Positions 38,001-47,677 of a stretch of DNA of 64,000 bases are shown piece by piece (the first letter of the stretch is position 1; each line of letters opens with the position of its first letter). A program made the translations under genes and the position numbers. The stretch is from Ramlibacter montanisoli (GTDB lineage Bacteria; Pseudomonadota; Gammaproteobacteria; Burkholderiales; Burkholderiaceae_C): assembly GCF_013087525.1 (NCBI RefSeq), contig NZ_JABFCS010000001.1, forward strand, positions 1,984,001-2,048,000, read 5' to 3'. The notes under the pieces are model-generated. The model was given only the letters and a program-made list of their open reading frames with translations. It did not search any database and was not told the DNA's origin.

Positions 38001-39268
38001 CACGACCGCTCCTCCTCGGCTGCATCGCCGACGACTTCACCGGCGCCACCGACCTGGCCAACAACCTCGTGCGCGCCGGCATGAAGGTGGTGCAGACCAT
38101 CGGCGTGCCGCGCGGCCCGGTGGAAGGCGTCGATGCCGTGGTGGTGGCGCTGAAGTCGCGCACCATCCCGGCGGCCGAGGCCGTCGCGCAGTCGCTGGCC
38201 ACGCTGCACTGGCTGCGCGAGCAGGGCTGCGGCCAGTTCTACTTCAAGGTCTGCTCCACCTTCGACTCGACGCCGCAGGGCAACATCGGCCCGGTGGCCG
38301 AGGCGCTGCTGCAGGCGCTGGGCGCGGACTTCTGCTGCGTGACGCCGGCCTTCCCGGAAAACGCGCGCACCGTGTACCAGGGCTACCTGTTCGTGGGCGA
38401 AGTGCCGCTGAACGAATCGGGCATGCGCAACCATCCGCTGACGCCGATGACCGATGCCAACCTGGTGCGCGTGATGCAGGCGCAGTCGGACGGGCCCGTG
38501 GGCCTGATCCCGCACGCGGTGGTGCGCGCCGGCAGCGAAGCGATCCGGCAGCGCATCGCCACGCTGCGCGCGGACGGCGTGCGCTTCGGCGTCGTCGATG
38601 CGGTGGCCAACGAGGACCTGATGGCGCTGGGCGCGGCGATCGCCGACGCGCCGCTGGTGGTGGCCGGCTCCGGCGTCGCCATCGGCCTGCCGCGCAACCA
38701 CGGCCTGGCGCCATCGCCGGCCGCGGCCGCCCTGCCCCCGCCGCGCGGCGCGCAGGCCATCGTGTCGGGCAGCTGCTCGCTGGCCACGCAGCAGCAGGTC
38801 GCCGAGTTCCAGCGCAGCGGCGGCGCCTCCTACGTGATCGAGCCGCTGCAGCTGTCCCAGCGGCGCGAGGCCGTGATCGCCGCGGTGCTGGAGTGGGCGC
38901 AGCCGCGCCTGGCCCAGGGTCCCGTCCTCGTGTATTCCACCGCGACACCGGACGCCGTGCGCGCCGTGCAGCAGGACCTGGGCGTGCAGCAGGCCGGCGA
39001 GCTGGTGGAACAGGCGCTGGCCGCGATCGGCCGCGCCCTGGTGGAACGCGGCGTGCGCCAGCTGGTGGTGGCCGGCGGCGAGACCTCCGGCGCCGTCGTG
39101 CAGGCGCTGGGCATCCAGCAGATGCGCATCGGCCCGCAGATCGATCCCGGCGTACCATGGTGCCACGCTGCCGCGACGGCCTGCGAAGCCGAGCTGCATC
39201 TCGCGCTGAAGTCCGGCAACTTCGGCACTCCCGATTTCTTCCGCAAGTCCTTCGAAAGGCTCGCATGA
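37997..39268 (+). CDS. otnK: 3-oxo-tetronate kinase
   Basis: A 423-aa kinase of the four-carbon acid sugar family (DUF1537). The N-terminal substrate site reads CIADDFTGATDLANNLVRAG. CSTFDSTPQGNIGP and FPENARTVYQGYLFV lie further in, and the nucleotide part has VAGGETSGAVVQALG and SGNFGTPDFF. It phosphorylates 3-oxo-tetronate made from threonate or erythronate. The next gene, otnC, overlaps it by four bases and carries out the following decarboxylation. Confidence 0.92.
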   Translation: MTRPLLLGCIADDFTGATDLANNLVRAGMKVVQTIGVPRGPVEGVDAVVVALKSRTIPAAEAVAQSLATLHWLREQGCGQFYFKVCSTFDSTPQGNIGPVAEALLQALGADFCCVTPAFPENARTVYQGYLFVGEVPLNESGMRNHPLTPMTDANLVRVMQAQSDGPVGLIPHAVVRAGSEAIRQRIATLRADGVRFGVVDAVANEDLMALGAAIADAPLVVAGSGVAIGLPRNHGLAPSPAAAALPPPRGAQAIVSGSCSLATQQQVAEFQRSGGASYVIEPLQLSQRREAVIAAVLEWAQPRLAQGPVLVYSTATPDAVRAVQQDLGVQQAGELVEQALAAIGRALVERGVRQLVVAGGETSGAVVQALGIQQMRIGPQIDPGVPWCHAAATACEAELHLALKSGNFGTPDFFRKSFERLA

Positions 39269-39915
39269 CCGAATCCCAGGCCCGCGAGGAAATCTGCCGC
39301 GTCGGCCGCAGCCTCTACCAGCGCGGCTACGTGCACGCCACCGCCGGCAACATCAGCGTGCGGCTGGACGACGGCTTCCTGATCACGCCGACCGATGCCT
39401 GCCTCGGCTTCCTCGACCCGGCGACGCTCTCCAGGGTCGACAACGAGGGCCGCCAGCAGGGCGGCGCGCCGGCGAGCAAGACGCTGGCGCTGCACCGGCG
39501 CATCTATGCCGCCAGCCGCGGCGCCGGCTGCGTGATCCACACGCACAGCACCCATTGCGTCGCGCTCACGCTGTCCGAGCCGAGCGGCGACCTGCTGCCG
39601 CCGATCACGCCCTACTTCGTGATGAAGGTGGGGCACGTGCCGGTGGTGCCGTATCACCGCCCGGGCGCTCCCGAAGCCGCCGATGCGGTCTCCGAGCTGA
39701 TCGGCCGCTACGCCGCGCAGGGCACGCCGCTGCGCGCCGTGATGATGACCCGCCTGGGCCCCAACGTCTGGCACGACACGCCGGCGCAGGCGATGGCGGT
39801 GCTCGAGGAGCTGGAGGAGACGGCCCGGCTCTGGGTGCTGGCGCGGCCGAAGCCGCAGCCGCTGCCACCCGAAGCGATCCAGGAACTGCGGGTGGCCTTC
39901 GGGGCGCGCTGGTAA
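39265..39915 (+). CDS. otnC: 3-oxo-tetronate 4-phosphate decarboxylase
   Basis: A 216-aa class II aldolase/adducin-fold protein. It shows GNISVRLDDGFLITPTDACL (residues 27-46) and the metal-binding HTHSTH block near residue 92, with a further His expected near PYHRPG. With OtnK it turns 3-oxo-tetronate into dihydroxyacetone phosphate and CO2. The matching dehydrogenase (LtnD/PdxA2) and isomerase are not adjacent; a 3-hydroxyisobutyrate-dehydrogenase-like gene at 43419 could serve. Confidence 0.9.
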   Translation: MTESQAREEICRVGRSLYQRGYVHATAGNISVRLDDGFLITPTDACLGFLDPATLSRVDNEGRQQGGAPASKTLALHRRIYAASRGAGCVIHTHSTHCVALTLSEPSGDLLPPITPYFVMKVGHVPVVPYHRPGAPEAADAVSELIGRYAAQGTPLRAVMMTRLGPNVWHDTPAQAMAVLEELEETARLWVLARPKPQPLPPEAIQELRVAFGARW

Positions 39916-40012
39916 ATCTCCTTCCTGCGGCGCAGGCACGGGGGAACCCCATTGCCCGCGCAGCACGCCGCCGCACAGAATCGTCCGGTCACCCCCACAG
40001 GAGATCGGCGCG

Positions 40013-40927
40013 ATGAGCGAAGTGAAATGGACCGGCGGCACGGAACACTGGACGCGCAAGGGCGACGTCAAGCTGTTCCTGTGGAACAAGAAGGCGGCGC
40101 CGGGCGTCCCGCACGCGGGCACGCTCTTCTTCGTGCACGGTTCCTCCATGGCCTCGCAGCCCACCTTCGACCTGCACGTGCCGGGCCGCCCCTTCTCCTC
40201 GGCCATGGACTGGTTCGCGCAGCAGGGCTTCGACACCTGGACCATGGACAACGAGGGCTACGGCCGCTCGGACAAGCACCGGCCGATCAACTCGGACATC
40301 AGCAACGGCGCCGACGACCTGGAGGCCGGCACGGCCTACGTGCGCAAGGCGACCGGTGCCAAGCAGCTGCTGATGTACGGGATTTCCTCCGGCGCGCTGA
40401 AGGCCGCGCTGTTCGCGCAGCGCAACCCGGGCGTGCTGGCGAAGTTGGCGCTGGACGCCTTCGTCTGGACCGGCGAAGGCAGCCCCACGCTGGAGCAGCG
40501 GCGCAAGAAGCTGCCCGAGTTCCTGGCGAAGAACCGGCGGCCCGCGGACCGTGCCTTCGTGCACAGCATCTTCAACCGCGACCATCCCGGCACCGCCGAC
40601 GAGGCGACCATCGAGGCCTTCGCCGACGCGATCCTCACGCTCGACTCCTCCCTGCCCACCGGCACCTACGTGGACATGTGCTCGAAGCTGCCGGTGTGCG
40701 ACCCTGAGAAGATCGACGTGCCCACCATCATCCTGCGCGGCGAGTGGGACGGCATCGCGAGCATGGAAGACCTGCTGGCCTTCTTCCACAAGCTGCCCAA
40801 CATGCAGAAGCAGTTCAGCGTGATGCGCGGCATCTCGCACGCGAGCTTCCAGCAGAAGAACTACATGATGGTCTACCAGATCCTGCATGCCTTCTTCACG
40901 CTGCAGGATCCCGTCTACACGGGGTGA
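40013..40927 (+). CDS. Alpha/beta hydrolase
   Basis: A 304-aa alpha/beta hydrolase. The oxyanion stretch is LFFVHGSSMASQP, the nucleophile elbow YGISSGALKAA (Ser near residue 125), an acid in LRGEWDGIA, and the His in RGISHASFQ. There is no signal peptide. It lies after otnC and directly before a Bug-type receptor gene, so it may open a lactone or ester taken up by that system. No substrate can be read. Confidence 0.82.
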   Translation: MSEVKWTGGTEHWTRKGDVKLFLWNKKAAPGVPHAGTLFFVHGSSMASQPTFDLHVPGRPFSSAMDWFAQQGFDTWTMDNEGYGRSDKHRPINSDISNGADDLEAGTAYVRKATGAKQLLMYGISSGALKAALFAQRNPGVLAKLALDAFVWTGEGSPTLEQRRKKLPEFLAKNRRPADRAFVHSIFNRDHPGTADEATIEAFADAILTLDSSLPTGTYVDMCSKLPVCDPEKIDVPTIILRGEWDGIASMEDLLAFFHKLPNMQKQFSVMRGISHASFQQKNYMMVYQILHAFFTLQDPVYTG

Positions 40928-40931
40928 CGCC

Positions 40932-41913
40932 ATGAAGTTCCAGGTCCCTGCCCTCCTCCTCGGCTGCGCGCTGTCGTTCGCGCTGCCGCGCCGGCCGCGG
41001 CGCAATCGCCCGCCGCGGGCTACCCGAACCGGCCGGTGAAGCTGATCGTGCCCTTCGCACCGGGCGGCTTCACCGACGTGGTGGCGCGCATCCTGGGCAA
41101 CAAGCTGTCGCAGTCCATGGGGCAGCAGTTCGTCGTGGAGAACAAGGCGGGCGCCGGCTCCACCATAGGCACCGACTTCGTGGCCAAGGCGCCGCCCGAC
41201 GGCTACACGCTGCTGATGGTGTCCAGCACGCACGTGATCAGCCCCTGGCTGTACAAGAACCTGCCCTACGACCCGGTGAAGAGCTTCGCCGCCGTCGGCA
41301 AGCTGGTGGACTCGCCCTACGTGCTGCTGGTGCACCCCAAGGTGCCGGCGAAGAACGTGCAGGAGTTCATCGCGCTGGCCAAGGCCGCGCCCGAGAAGAT
41401 CCACTACGCGTCCTCCGGCAACGGCAGCGCGCAGCACCTGATGGGGGCCTGTTCGCCGCCATGACGGGCGCGCCCATCAAGCACGTGCCCTACAAGGGCA
41501 GCTCGGGCGCCGCCAACGACCTGGTCGCGGGCATCGTCGAGAGCAGCTTCGCCGGCGTGCCCAATGCGCTGGCGCAGGTGCCGCAGGGACGGCTGAAGGC
41601 GCTGGCCGTCACCACCGCCCGGCGCGCGCCGCAACTGCCCGACGTGCCGACGCTGCAGGAGGCCGGCGTGGCCGGCTACGATGCGTCGGTATGGTTGGCC
41701 CTGCTGGCGCCGGCCGGCACGCCGCCGGAGATCGTGCAGAAGCTCAACGCCGAAGTGGCGAAGCTGATGGCGTCGGCGGAGACGAAGAAGGCGCTGTTCG
41801 ATGCGGGCGTCGAGCCTTCGCCGTCCTCGCCGCAGGAGATGGCGGCCTACCTCGGGGTCGAGCTGGAGCGCTGGGGCAAGGTGGTGAAGGACGCGGGCGT
41901 GAAGCTGGAGTGA
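40932..41913 (+). CDS. Bug-family TTT transporter binding protein (two frameshifts)
   Basis: About 327 aa when repaired. The signal peptide begins MKFQVPALLLGCALSFAL and breaks near 40990. The mature part has VKLIVPFAPGGFTDVVARIL, VENKAGAGSTIGTDFVAKA and KHVPYKGSSGAANDLVAGI. One G is missing from the G5 run near 41441-41446 (true reading QHLMGGLFAAM). It starts four bases after the hydrolase stop and is clearly co-transcribed with it. The ligand is probably a small organic acid. Confidence 0.87.
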
Positions 41914-41916
41914 GCC

Positions 41917-42399
41917 TCACACCAGCAGCGCCACCAGGAAGATCCCGATCATCATGAAGGCCAGGACGAACTTGGCCAGCATGCCCGCCATCAGGCCGAT
42001 CCAGGTCGAGATGCCCACGCGCACCGCCTGCTGGTGGTTGCGCCGCGCCAGGTACTCGCCGGCGGCCGCGCCCACCAGCGGCATGAACAGCACGCCGACG
42101 ATGCCCAGGAAGATGCCCGCGACCGTGCCGATCGCCGCGCCGATCACCGCCTGGCGGCTGGCGCCGGCGCGCTTGGCCCCCAGCATCGCCGAGATGTAGT
42201 CCATCAGCCAGGCGAGCACCGCCAGCACCGCGATCGCGGCCAGCGCGAACCAGCCCACGCGCGTGAAGTCGTCGATCCAGGCGCCCAGCACCAGCCCGGC
42301 GAGCACGAGGATGGTGCCGGGCAGCGCGGGCAGCACGATGCCGGCCAGGCCCACCAGCACGAGGCCGGCGCTCAGGATCCACAGCAGGGTCGGGTTCAA
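41917..42399 (-). CDS. DUF456 membrane protein
   Basis: A 160-aa protein with three or four membrane segments and the DUF456 wording: GLVLVGLAGIVLPALPGTIL near the N-terminus, then GAAIGTVAGIFLGIVG and GAAAGEYLARRNHQQAVRVG. Its role is unknown. The start is TTG at 42399, overlapping the glutaminase stop (TTGA), so the two are translationally coupled. Confidence 0.85.
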   Translation of the reverse strand: MNPTLLWILSAGLVLVGLAGIVLPALPGTILVLAGLVLGAWIDDFTRVGWFALAAIAVLAVLAWLMDYISAMLGAKRAGASRQAVIGAAIGTVAGIFLGIVGVLFMPLVGAAAGEYLARRNHQQAVRVGISTWIGLMAGMLAKFVLAFMMIGIFLVALLV

Positions 42400-43345
42400 G
42401 CGGAAATTTCCTTCCAGGTGTCGAACAGGCCGAGGCGCCAGGCGGAGGACCAGGCCTTGAACACTTCCACGCCGCGCACGCTGTGCCCATGCCTGTCGAT
42501 GGGGGTGAGTAGACGGCCAGGCCCATGCGGCCGGGCACGACGGCGAGGATGCCGCCGCTGACGCCGCTCTTGGCGGGCAGCCCCACCTGGTAGGCCCAGG
42601 TGCCGGAGGAGTCGTACATGCCGCAGGTGAACATCAGCGTCAGCACGTCGCGCAGGTGCTCGCGCTTCAGGGCCTGCTCGCCGGTCACCGGCTGCATGCC
42701 GCCGTTGGCGAGCGTGGCGGCCATCATGGCGAGGTCCCGCACGTCCACGTCCACCACGCACTGCCGCGCGTACAGCTCCAGCGCGCCGTCGATGTCGTCG
42801 CCGATCACCCCGAAGTGCCGCAGCAGGTGCGCGATCGCCAGGTTGCGGTGGCTGCCCTCCAGGCCGGAAAGGTCGGTCGCCTCGTGCAGGCGCGCGGTGC
42901 GCCCGAGGTACATGCCGAACATCTCCATGACCTGCTGCGCGGCGCCCTCGGGATCCGCGTGGTGCAGCAGCGCGGACATGGTGATCGCCCCGGAGTTGAT
43001 CATCGGGTTGTACGGCAGGTGGTCCTCCTCCAGCTCGATGATCGAGTTGAAGGCTTCGCCGGTCGGCTCCACGTTGACCTTGCGGTGCACCGCTTCGCGG
43101 CCGAAGCGGTCCAGCGCCAGCCCGTAGACGAAGGGCTTGGACAGGGACTGCAGCGTGAACAGGTGCGTGTCGTCGCCGGCGGAGACCAGCTCGCCGTCGA
43201 CGCTGGCCACCGCGATGGCAAAGGTGGCCGGATCGGTGGCACCCGCTTCCGGCGTGTACGGCGCGGGCTCGCCGCCCGACACGCCGCGGAAGCGGTCGAG
43301 CAGTCCCTGCAGGAAGGCGCCGGCATCGGCGCGGTGGCTCTTCAT
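42396..43345 (-). CDS. glsA: Glutaminase (frameshift)
   Basis: Hydrolyses glutamine to glutamate and ammonia; about 316 aa. It has the serine-lysine catalytic motif in FTLQSLSKPFVYGLAL, then NPMINSGAI and the family block AKSGVSGGILAVVPGRMG. The true end is PIDRHGHSVRGVEVFKAWS and onward. The frame shifts by one base in the G5 run near 42500-42505, close to the C-terminus. The start ATG 43345 gives the usual length. Confidence 0.9.
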
Positions 43346-43418
43346 GGCTGATGAAGATTACGCAAGCCCCGCCGGAGCCTCTGTAGGTGCGTGCCGCCTC
43401 CCGCCCGGGCGGCCGGCG

Positions 43419-44315
43419 TCAGCGCGCGCCTTTCTCCTGCACCAGCAGCCCGAGTGCCGCCCAATCCAGTTCGCCGCGGCCGCCGTCACACAGCTCGCCG
43501 ACCAGCTGCTCGGCGAGCACCGCACCCTGCAGCCGCGCGCCGGCCGCGCGCGCGGTGGCCAGGGCGATGCGCAGGTCCTTGCGCATCAGGCGGGCGCGGA
43601 AGCCCGGCTTGAAGTCGCCGGAGATGACGCGCTCGCCGTGCTTTTCCAGCACGAAGCTGCGCGCGGTGCCGCCCAGCAGCACGTCGCGCATCACGCGCGG
43701 GTCTACGCCCTGAGACTTCGCCAGCGCGATCGCGTCGGCCACGCCCAGCAGCGCGCCGGCGACGGCGACCTGGTTGCAGGACTTCACCGTCTGCCCGGCG
43801 CCGCTCGCGCCCACGTGCGTGATGGCCTTGCAGAACGCGTTCATCACTTCGCGGCAGGCCCCGACGGCCTCGGCCGGCCCGCCCGCCATGCAGGCGAGCG
43901 TGCCGCTCTCGGCGCCCTGCTGGCCGCCGCTGATGGGCGCGTCCAGGAAGGCCACGCCCTGCTGCTTGAGCTTCTCGGCGAAGCGCCGCGCCGAGGTCGC
44001 GGCGATGGTGCTGGTGTCGACGACGCACCCGCCCGAGGCGATGCCCTGGGCGACCCCGCCCTCGCCGAACAGCACCTCTTCCACCGCCGCATCGTCCGAG
44101 AGGCACAGGAAGACCAGCGGGCAGGCGCGCGCCACGTCCGCCGGCGATGCCGCGCGCCGCGCGCCCGCATCCACCAGCGGCCGCGCCGCCTCGTCGCGCC
44201 GCGCGAACACGTGCAGCGCGTAGCCCGCGCGCAGCAGGCAGTGCGCCATGCCGCTGCCCATCACGCCCAGGCCGATGAAGCCGACGGCGGTTTGCTTGTC
44301 GAAAGTCCTGGTCAC
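43419..44315 (-). CDS. NAD(P)-dependent 3-hydroxyisobutyrate-dehydrogenase-family oxidoreductase
   Basis: A 298-aa beta-hydroxyacid dehydrogenase. It has the nucleotide fold GFIGLGVMGSGMAHCLLRAG, the substrate loop FLDAPISGGQQGAESGTL, and the catalytic Lys in GQTVKSCNQVAVAG. The family includes 3-hydroxyisobutyrate, tartronate-semialdehyde and L-threonate (LtnD) enzymes. With otnK/otnC some 4 kb away, threonate dehydrogenase is a fair alternative. The start is uncertain: GTG 44315 gives the usual length; an in-frame ATG at 44360 would add 15 residues. Confidence 0.85.
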   Translation of the reverse strand: MTRTFDKQTAVGFIGLGVMGSGMAHCLLRAGYALHVFARRDEAARPLVDAGARRAASPADVARACPLVFLCLSDDAAVEEVLFGEGGVAQGIASGGCVVDTSTIAATSARRFAEKLKQQGVAFLDAPISGGQQGAESGTLACMAGGPAEAVGACREVMNAFCKAITHVGASGAGQTVKSCNQVAVAGALLGVADAIALAKSQGVDPRVMRDVLLGGTARSFVLEKHGERVISGDFKPGFRARLMRKDLRIALATARAAGARLQGAVLAEQLVGELCDGGRGELDWAALGLLVQEKGAR

Positions 44316-44522
44316 TTCGCGATTGCCTTTCCCATGCGTTTCGGACGCCTCCTCGATCATCGCCTCGATTTCCGCCGATGCCCCGGACCGAGGCCGTCCG
44401 GGCATTGCCTAAAGGCCCCTGGGAATGCCCCGTGCGGAAAGTCACAACCCGCGGCGGGCCCGCGACCGGCGGTGCGCTGCTGCCGGTGCACGGTCACGGA
44501 AATCCAGCCGGCGCCGATAACC

Positions 44523-44539
44523 TGTATCAAATAGATACA
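44523..44539. promoter_or_regulatory. Inverted repeat before the rhodanese gene
   Basis: TGTATC-AAATA-GATACA, a perfect 6-bp inverted repeat with a five-base AT spacer, 20 bases before the start codon, in an otherwise GC-rich gap of 243 bases. It looks like an operator for an unknown regulator. Confidence 0.45.
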
Positions 44540-44558
44540 ACTTCTGGAGCACCCGGAA

Positions 44559-45029
44559 ATGACGGTTCTGAAGACGAAAGCGGATTCACTGTTCTCCTGG
44601 CGCCGCGCCACGGTGGCCATGCTGCTGGCCGGCGCTGCCTCCGCGCAGGCAGCGGAAACGCCCCCCACCCTGGCCGGGGTCACGGTGGTGAGCGCCGAAC
44701 AGGCGCGCAAGCTGGCCGACGGCGGCGTGCCCGTGATCGACACGCGCGTGGCCAACGAGTACGTGCAGGAACACATCAAGGGCGCGAAGAACATCCCGTA
44801 CAAGGAGAAGAGCGCCAAGGACGTGAAGTTCGACGCCAAGGAAGACAGCTTCGACCTCTCGAAGCTGCCCGCCGCGAAGAACGCGCCGGTGATCTTCTAT
44901 TGCAACGCCGGCGAATGCTGGAAGAGCTACAAGGCCTCCAAGGTCGCGGCCGAAGCGGGCTACTCGCGCGTGCACTGGCTGCGCGGCGGCATCCCGGAGT
45001 GGAAGTCCAAGGGCTACCCGGTCGAGTGA
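44559..45029 (+). CDS. Periplasmic rhodanese-like protein
   Basis: A 156-aa protein with a signal peptide ([17 protein letters not shown]) and one rhodanese domain: [20 protein letters not shown], then the active-site loop [15 protein letters not shown]. Two cysteines and a Trp in CxxxxCW suggest a redox or sulfur-transfer role outside the cytoplasm. It is followed 22 bases later by a chemoreceptor gene. Confidence 0.85.
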   Translation: MTVLKTKADSLFSWRRATVAMLLAGAASAQAAETPPTLAGVTVVSAEQARKLADGGVPVIDTRVANEYVQEHIKGAKNIPYKEKSAKDVKFDAKEDSFDLSKLPAAKNAPVIFYCNAGECWKSYKASKVAAEAGYSRVHWLRGGIPEWKSKGYPVE

Positions 45030-45051
45030 CGCGCTCACGCGGGGAGAGTCC

Positions 45052-46695
45052 ATGAAGCGGAGCCTGACGCTGGGAATCCGGCAGAAGCTGTATTTGCTGG
45101 TCGCCGTCTGCCTGGTCTGCGCGCTCGCGCTGGCCGGAGCGGGCATCGTGTTCTCCAGCCGCGTGATCAACGACCAGCGCCTGGCGCCACTGGCGCGCCT
45201 GCAGGAGCTGGATTCGCAGCTGAAGGAAGTGCGCTTCCGGCTGGCCGGCGTGCTGCTGGACCAGATGCCGGTGCAGGGCTCGCGCAACCAGCTGCGCGAG
45301 ACCATGCAGCAGGCGCCCGAGCTCTGGCGCGGCTTCAAGGCCACCGCCAGCCTCGGCACCGAAGCCGGCAAGCTCACCGCGGAAATCGACGGCAACCTGC
45401 AGTCGCTGCAAACCTTCGCCGGCTCGCTGGACAAGGCCTACGAGGCCGGCGACCGCAAGGCGATGCATGGCCTGCTGGAAGACGGCTGGCCCGAGGTGCA
45501 CCTGAAGGTCGTGAAGCCGCTGGACAAGCTGCTGGCCACCTTGAGCACCGCCGCAGCGGAGGAAACGGAAGCGCTGCAGGCGGCAGCACGCCAGTTCCGG
45601 TTGCTCACCGCCGTCGGCGCGGCGCTGCTGGTCGCGCTGGCGCTGCTGCTGGTGGGCCTGATCATGCGCTCGCTGATGCAGGGCCTGGGCGATGCGCTCG
45701 CCGCGGCCAAGGCGCTGTCGGCCGGGGACCTCACGCACCAGGTGCGCGTGCGCACCAGCGACGAGATGGGCGAGCTGGCCGGGGCGCTGCAGGAGGTCAA
45801 CGCCACCCTGCAGCGGCTGGTGGGCCAGGTGGCCGAGCGAGCGCGCAGCGTGTCGGACACCAGCACGCAGATCGCGCAGGGCAACCTGGACCTGTCGCAG
45901 CGCGCCGAGGAACAGGCGAGCACGCTGGAGGAAACGGCCAGCCAGATGGAGGAACTCACCTCCACCGTCACGCAGAACGCGGACACCGCGCGCCAGGCCA
46001 GCGAGCTGGCGGTCGGCGCCTCGGAAGTCGCGCGCAAGGGCGGCGAGGTCGTGGGCCAGGTGGTCGCGACCATGAACGGGATCTCGGCCTCGTCCAGGCG
46101 CATCGCCGACATCATCGGCGTGATCGACGGCATCGCCTTCCAGACCAACATCCTGGCGCTCAATGCGGCGGTGGAAGCAGCGCGTGCGGGTGAACAGGGC
46201 CGCGGCTTCGCGGTCGTCGCCGCCGAAGTGCGCAGCCTCGCGCAGCGCAGCGCGGAGGCGGCCAAGGAGATCAAGGCGCTGATCGGCGAGTCCGTGCAGA
46301 CGGTCGATGCCGGAGGCCGCCTGGTGCAGGCCGCGGGCCAGACCATGGGCGAGATCGTCGCCTCGGTGAAGCGCGTGAGCGACCTGATCGCCAAGATCGC
46401 CACCGCCAGCGCCGACCAGAGCGCGGGCATCGGCCAGGTCAACACCGCCGTCGCCCAGATGGACCAGGTGGTTCAGCAGAACGCCTCGCTGGTGGAGGAA
46501 GCCACCGCCGCCACCGAGTCGATGAAGGAACAGGCCGCGGCGCTGCTGCAGACCGTGGCGCAGTTCAGGCTGGAGCAGGACGCGGCATCGGCCCGGCCGG
46601 GGGTGATCGCCTACCGGCCCTCTGCGGCGACCGCGGCTGCTCCCGCGGCCCTGCCGCTGCGCGAAGCGGTCAACGGCGCCTGGCAGGCGTTCTAG
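45052..46695 (+). CDS. Methyl-accepting chemotaxis protein
   Basis: A 547-aa chemoreceptor. Membrane segments lie at about 14-35 and 185-210. The periplasmic four-helix sensing domain lies between them; HAMP follows ([20 protein letters not shown]), then the signalling hairpin with [20 protein letters not shown] and [20 protein letters not shown]. The last five residues, AWQAF, fit the xWxxF pattern of the pentapeptide that tethers the CheR methyltransferase. The ligand is unknown. Its 3' end overlaps the convergent LysR gene by 26 bases. Confidence 0.93.
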   Translation: MKRSLTLGIRQKLYLLVAVCLVCALALAGAGIVFSSRVINDQRLAPLARLQELDSQLKEVRFRLAGVLLDQMPVQGSRNQLRETMQQAPELWRGFKATASLGTEAGKLTAEIDGNLQSLQTFAGSLDKAYEAGDRKAMHGLLEDGWPEVHLKVVKPLDKLLATLSTAAAEETEALQAAARQFRLLTAVGAALLVALALLLVGLIMRSLMQGLGDALAAAKALSAGDLTHQVRVRTSDEMGELAGALQEVNATLQRLVGQVAERARSVSDTSTQIAQGNLDLSQRAEEQASTLEETASQMEELTSTVTQNADTARQASELAVGASEVARKGGEVVGQVVATMNGISASSRRIADIIGVIDGIAFQTNILALNAAVEAARAGEQGRGFAVVAAEVRSLAQRSAEAAKEIKALIGESVQTVDAGGRLVQAAGQTMGEIVASVKRVSDLIAKIATASADQSAGIGQVNTAVAQMDQVVQQNASLVEEATAATESMKEQAAALLQTVAQFRLEQDAASARPGVIAYRPSAATAAAPAALPLREAVNGAWQAF

Positions 46696-47591
46696 CGGCC
46701 AACGCCGCCACCACTTCCTGCGTCACCCGCCGGAAGGACTGGATCGCCGGCGTCTCGTGCCCGCGCCGCCAGGCCAGCGCCACGTGCACCGGCTCGGCCT
46801 TGTCGGCGATCTCCAGGAAGCGCACCTGCTTGGGATGCAGGTTGCGCCCGCTCGCCGGAACCACCGCGACGCCCAGCCCCGCTCCCACCAGCCCCACCAC
46901 CGTGTGGATCTGCGTGGCGTGCTGCACGATGTCCGGGCTGAAGCCGGCCTGCTCGCACATCGCCTGCACGCGCGCGTGGGAACAGCGGCGCGCCGTCCTT
47001 GGAGAACATCACGAAGGGCTCGCCCGCCACGTCCTTCAGGCGCACGCGGGTGCGCGCGGCCAGCCGGTGCTTCGCCGGCACCGCCAGCACGAAGGGATCC
47101 GGCATCACCGGCACCACTTCGAGCTCCGCCGGCGCGGCCTGCACGCGCAGCAGCCCGAGGTCGATGGTGCCGCGCACCAGCGCCGCGTGCTGCGCGGTGA
47201 TCGGCAGCTCGTGCAGTTCCAGCTCGATGCCCGGATAGAGCTGGCGGAAGCGCCCGATGATCGAGGGCAGCAGCCCGTAGGTGGACGAGTGGATGAAGCC
47301 CAGCGCCAGCCGCCCCAGCTCGCCGGCGCCGGTGCGGCGCACATCGCTCAGCGCGCGCGCCAGGTCCTGCTGGATGGCGCGGCTGCGTTCCAGCAGCAGC
47401 GCGCCGGCCGGCAGCAGTTCCACGCGGCGCTGCGTGCGCCGCAGCAGCGGCGTGCCCAGTGCCTCTTCCAGCTGCTGCACCTGCCGCCGCGACAGCGCCG
47501 GCTGCGCGATAGCCAGGCGTGCGGCGGCGCGGCCGAAGTGGAGTTCTTCGGCGACGGCCTGGAAATAGCGCAGCTGGCGGATATCGACCAC
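46670..47591 (-). CDS. LysR-family transcriptional regulator (frameshift)
   Basis: About 307 aa. The winged helix reads [20 protein letters not shown], then [20 protein letters not shown]. The effector domain has [20 protein letters not shown] and, after a frame change near 46980-46990, the stretch [20 protein letters not shown]. It resembles the BenM/CatM group. The start GTG 47591 gives the usual opening; ATG 47615 is also possible. It is divergent from an FMN-dependent 2-hydroxyacid dehydrogenase, its probable target. Confidence 0.87.
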
Positions 47592-47677
47592 GGTCTTGCG
47601 ATGCCTGCAGGGCATCAATCCCGGCCCGATTATGTATTGGACGCGCACCGTCCGGCTGGCGGACACTGGCGGCTCCC

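Noticed and set aside
35781..39268. A natural fusion of histidine kinase and OtnK
   Set aside because: It appears only after repairing one indel. The ATGA overlap and family lengths favour two separate genes and a second indel.
40932..41913. Two separate short binding-protein genes at this position
   Set aside because: The halves join into one normal Bug protein when one base is restored in the G5 run near 41441.
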